A program made the position numbers and the translations under genes. A stretch of 45,838 bases of DNA from Lichtheimia corymbifera B2541 (taxonomy: Eukaryota > Mucoromycota > Mucoromycetes > Mucorales > Lichtheimiaceae). Under the pieces are notes generated by a model. That model was not told the origin of the DNA, did no database searches, and saw only the letters and a list, made by a program, of their open reading frames with translations. The stretch is taken from the NCBI GenBank assembly GCA_000697475.1, contig JNEU01000950.1:1-45838 (forward strand), written 5' to 3'. This document shows, piece by piece, positions 44,364 through 45,838 of the stretch. How positions within the stretch are numbered: the stretch's first letter is position 1; each line of letters opens with the position of its first letter.

Positions 44364-45838
44364 ATGAGTAACACAATCCGTTTTGCTATGTTCAATGCTG
44401 GTGGCATTGAACGCTCGGTTGATGATTTAATACATCGATGCGAGCAAAATCATATTGACTTTATTCTTATTACTGAAACATATTTATTGGAAGGAGCACA
44501 GCTCAACACTACTTGGTTTCAACACCACAATCATGCAACAATACATGGAAACGCACTCAGGGGACATGGCGGGCTATCTCTCCTGGTGCGACCAACATTT
44601 CCATTCCATATCCATCCACATCCACCACATCGCAGCAAATACGTTCTCACATTTTCACTTGGGGACTATAAATTCCACGGTGTTTATTTTCCTCCTCACT
44701 CTTTACAAGACGCTGAATTTCGTGCTATTCTACAAGACTTACCAATTGATGACCGCACCTTCATCTTTGGGGATTTCAACACTCGACTTGGTGCAACAAC
44801 AGGTGACACACGCAGCAACAGACGAGCACCAGCCTTCAACAGGTGGTTGCAAGAACACAATTTGGTCAATTGGAATGCCCGTTTGACACGTGGCCAACCA
44901 ACACGCCGTCTGGCCAACAGCAGCAGCATTATTGACTACTTCATCTCATCAGCAACACACATCCATCGACCTGCAATGAAGATCTTTAATCACTTATCTC
45001 CCAATTCCGATCATCATCTCTGCAGTTTCCGCTTCGAACCACTCACACCAATTCCACCGTTATCCGATCCAAATGCCATTCGTCAACAGTGGAAATTACA
45101 GCGTCTTGATGAACCTCCAGTACTTGCCCTATACATTGAGAGATTCATTAGCAAAGCCCAACCACTCGCAAACACCATCCAGGACTTACACAACCTTGAG
45201 ACAGTTGATGTAGACGCCATGGAAAGGATAGGCACAGAACTTGTGGATTGCATACATACAGCTTTGGATGAAAGCGTGACACGTGGCCAAGTCAGACCAA
45301 AAACATGGAAGTGGTTTTGGACAGAAGAGTTGCAAGCTCAGGTGGACAAAAGAGAGGAATTGTATCGTCGATGGCGTAACAGCAGTAGGCGTACATTCGA
45401 ACGAGCAGCACTGTGGCGAGAATACCAAGAAGCAAGAGAGCAAATGCGTGGCATGATCCGAAAGGCACGACATCGACAATGGAAGCAATATTGCATCAAC
45501 ATGTCAAAAGCAGCACCAAATGAAGCCAATGCTATCATCAAACGTGTTCGTACAAGCAAAGAACGTCGCAAAGCAGCTTCACTATCTCATCCACTTGGTC
45601 CATCACATGCAGCTGAGGATATGGTCACACATCTGGCAACGGTATTTGGAGGTGAACAACAACGAGAATGGCAGGCACCACGATATCCACGAGTAGCACC
45701 ACCACCTTCCTTGTTCGATACAATGAAGATTGCGAAATTGATCAAAGGAATGGCACCACGCAAAGCACCGGGTATGGATCACATCACGGGGGCCATGTTG
45801 AAGCCTATTGCTACACCACTCGCTCAGCTGCTTAATCC
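44364..45838 (+). CDS. LINE ORF2: endonuclease and reverse transcriptase (partial, 3' end outside window)
   Basis: It starts at the ATG directly after the ORF1 stop (TAAATG) and stays open to the window edge, 491 codons. Residues 1-225 are an endonuclease/exonuclease/phosphatase domain of AP type: FNAGGI near the start, Glu38 in ILITETYL, GHGGLSLLVR, Asp137 and Asn139 in FGDFNTRLG, Asp191 in SIIDYFIS, and the closing SDH at 215-217. All expected catalytic residues are present. A linker rich in basic helices follows (KTWKWFWTEELQ, ARHRQWKQYC). From about residue 465, KGMAPRKAPGMDHI is the entry motif of LINE reverse transcriptases. It would nick target DNA and prime cDNA synthesis there. The absence of any stop suggests recent activity. 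Confidence 0.92.
   Translation, partial: MSNTIRFAMFNAGGIERSVDDLIHRCEQNHIDFILITETYLLEGAQLNTTWFQHHNHATIHGNALRGHGGLSLLVRPTFPFHIHPHPPHRSKYVLTFSLGDYKFHGVYFPPHSLQDAEFRAILQDLPIDDRTFIFGDFNTRLGATTGDTRSNRRAPAFNRWLQEHNLVNWNARLTRGQPTRRLANSSSIIDYFISSATHIHRPAMKIFNHLSPNSDHHLCSFRFEPLTPIPPLSDPNAIRQQWKLQRLDEPPVLALYIERFISKAQPLANTIQDLHNLETVDVDAMERIGTELVDCIHTALDESVTRGQVRPKTWKWFWTEELQAQVDKREELYRRWRNSSRRTFERAALWREYQEAREQMRGMIRKARHRQWKQYCINMSKAAPNEANAIIKRVRTSKERRKAASLSHPLGPSHAAEDMVTHLATVFGGEQQREWQAPRYPRVAPPPSLFDTMKIAKLIKGMAPRKAPGMDHITGAMLKPIATPLAQLLN

Larger units (their letters stand above)
42750..45838 (+). mobile_element. LINE-type (non-LTR) retrotransposon, 5' part, running off the window
   Basis: The element contains a gag-like ORF1 and an ORF2 with apurinic-type endonuclease plus the start of a reverse transcriptase, in the order typical of LINEs. 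Its 5' end cannot be fixed; ORF1 begins 273 bases from the tRNA, so the element must start in 42717-42988. No LTR was seen upstream. The right part, including the RT catalytic motif and 3' end, lies outside the window. ORF2 is open over all 491 codons visible, suggesting a young copy, while ORF1 has a frame change. Mucoromycota have LINEs including the centromere-linked Grem-LINE1 group; membership cannot be tested here. Confidence 0.9.

Overview
This window looks like the nuclear genome of a filamentous fungus, most likely an early-diverging (Mucoromycota/Mucorales-like) species. The genes are broken by many short introns (about 50-80 bases, mostly GTAAGT/GTATGT donors and TAG acceptors). Reading frames are restored exactly when these introns are removed. 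The protein set (polysaccharide deacetylase with a long Ser/Thr/Pro and acidic linker, membrane-anchored GT5-like glycosyltransferase, MHYT sensor protein, DUF8032-like protein, Yap-type bZIP) fits that group. No bacterial-style operons, CRISPR arrays or prophage genes are visible.

Layout. 0.75-3.0 kb (+): nuclear SANT/Myb protein with a U-box-like C-terminus. 3.35-4.82 kb (-): protein with two copies of a DUF8032-like domain. 6.2-7.1 kb (-): unrecognised spliced gene. 7.76-9.31 kb (-): senescence/spartin-type lipid-droplet protein. 9.46-10.65 kb (-): Yvh1/DUSP12 phosphatase. 10.87-12.74 kb (-): secreted multicopper oxidase. 12.9-13.4 kb (-): small candidate gene. 14.0-15.8 kb (+): Yap-like bZIP. 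16.1-18.7 kb (-): type II membrane GT5-like glycosyltransferase. 18.7-21.3 kb: long spacer with decayed coding-like pieces. 21.3-24.5 kb (+): SH3 plus Ras-association-like scaffold. 25.0-27.4 kb (+): long-chain acyl-CoA synthetase, followed by a broken duplicate of its tail. 29.7-32.5 kb (+): MHYT protein. 32.6-33.7 kb (-): GST. 34.75-37.06 kb (+): mitochondrial FAD-glycerol-3-phosphate dehydrogenase. 37.2-38.8 kb (+): Rad2/XPG-family nuclease. 38.9-40.6 kb (-): chitin deacetylase-like enzyme. 40.8-41.5 kb (-): twin Cx9C mitochondrial protein. 42.65 kb (-): tRNA-Asp(GUC). From about 42.75 kb to the right edge (+): the 5' part of a LINE-type retrotransposon.

The genes are mostly ordinary single-copy housekeeping or accessory loci with no shared pathway. 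Loose themes are lipid and glycerol metabolism (acyl-CoA synthetase ending in a PTS1-like ARL, glycerol-3-phosphate dehydrogenase, spartin-like protein), cell wall and secreted enzymes (deacetylase, multicopper oxidase, GT5-like enzyme) and signalling (bZIP, Yvh1, SH3/RA scaffold, MHYT). The most notable features are the LINE sitting directly upstream of the tRNA-Asp gene with an ORF1 frameshift, the internal domain duplication in the DUF8032-like protein, the pseudogene copy of the acyl-CoA synthetase tail, and the membrane-anchored GT5-like glycosyltransferase. Exon structures were built by hand from splice signals and reading-frame continuity; no transcript or database evidence was available.
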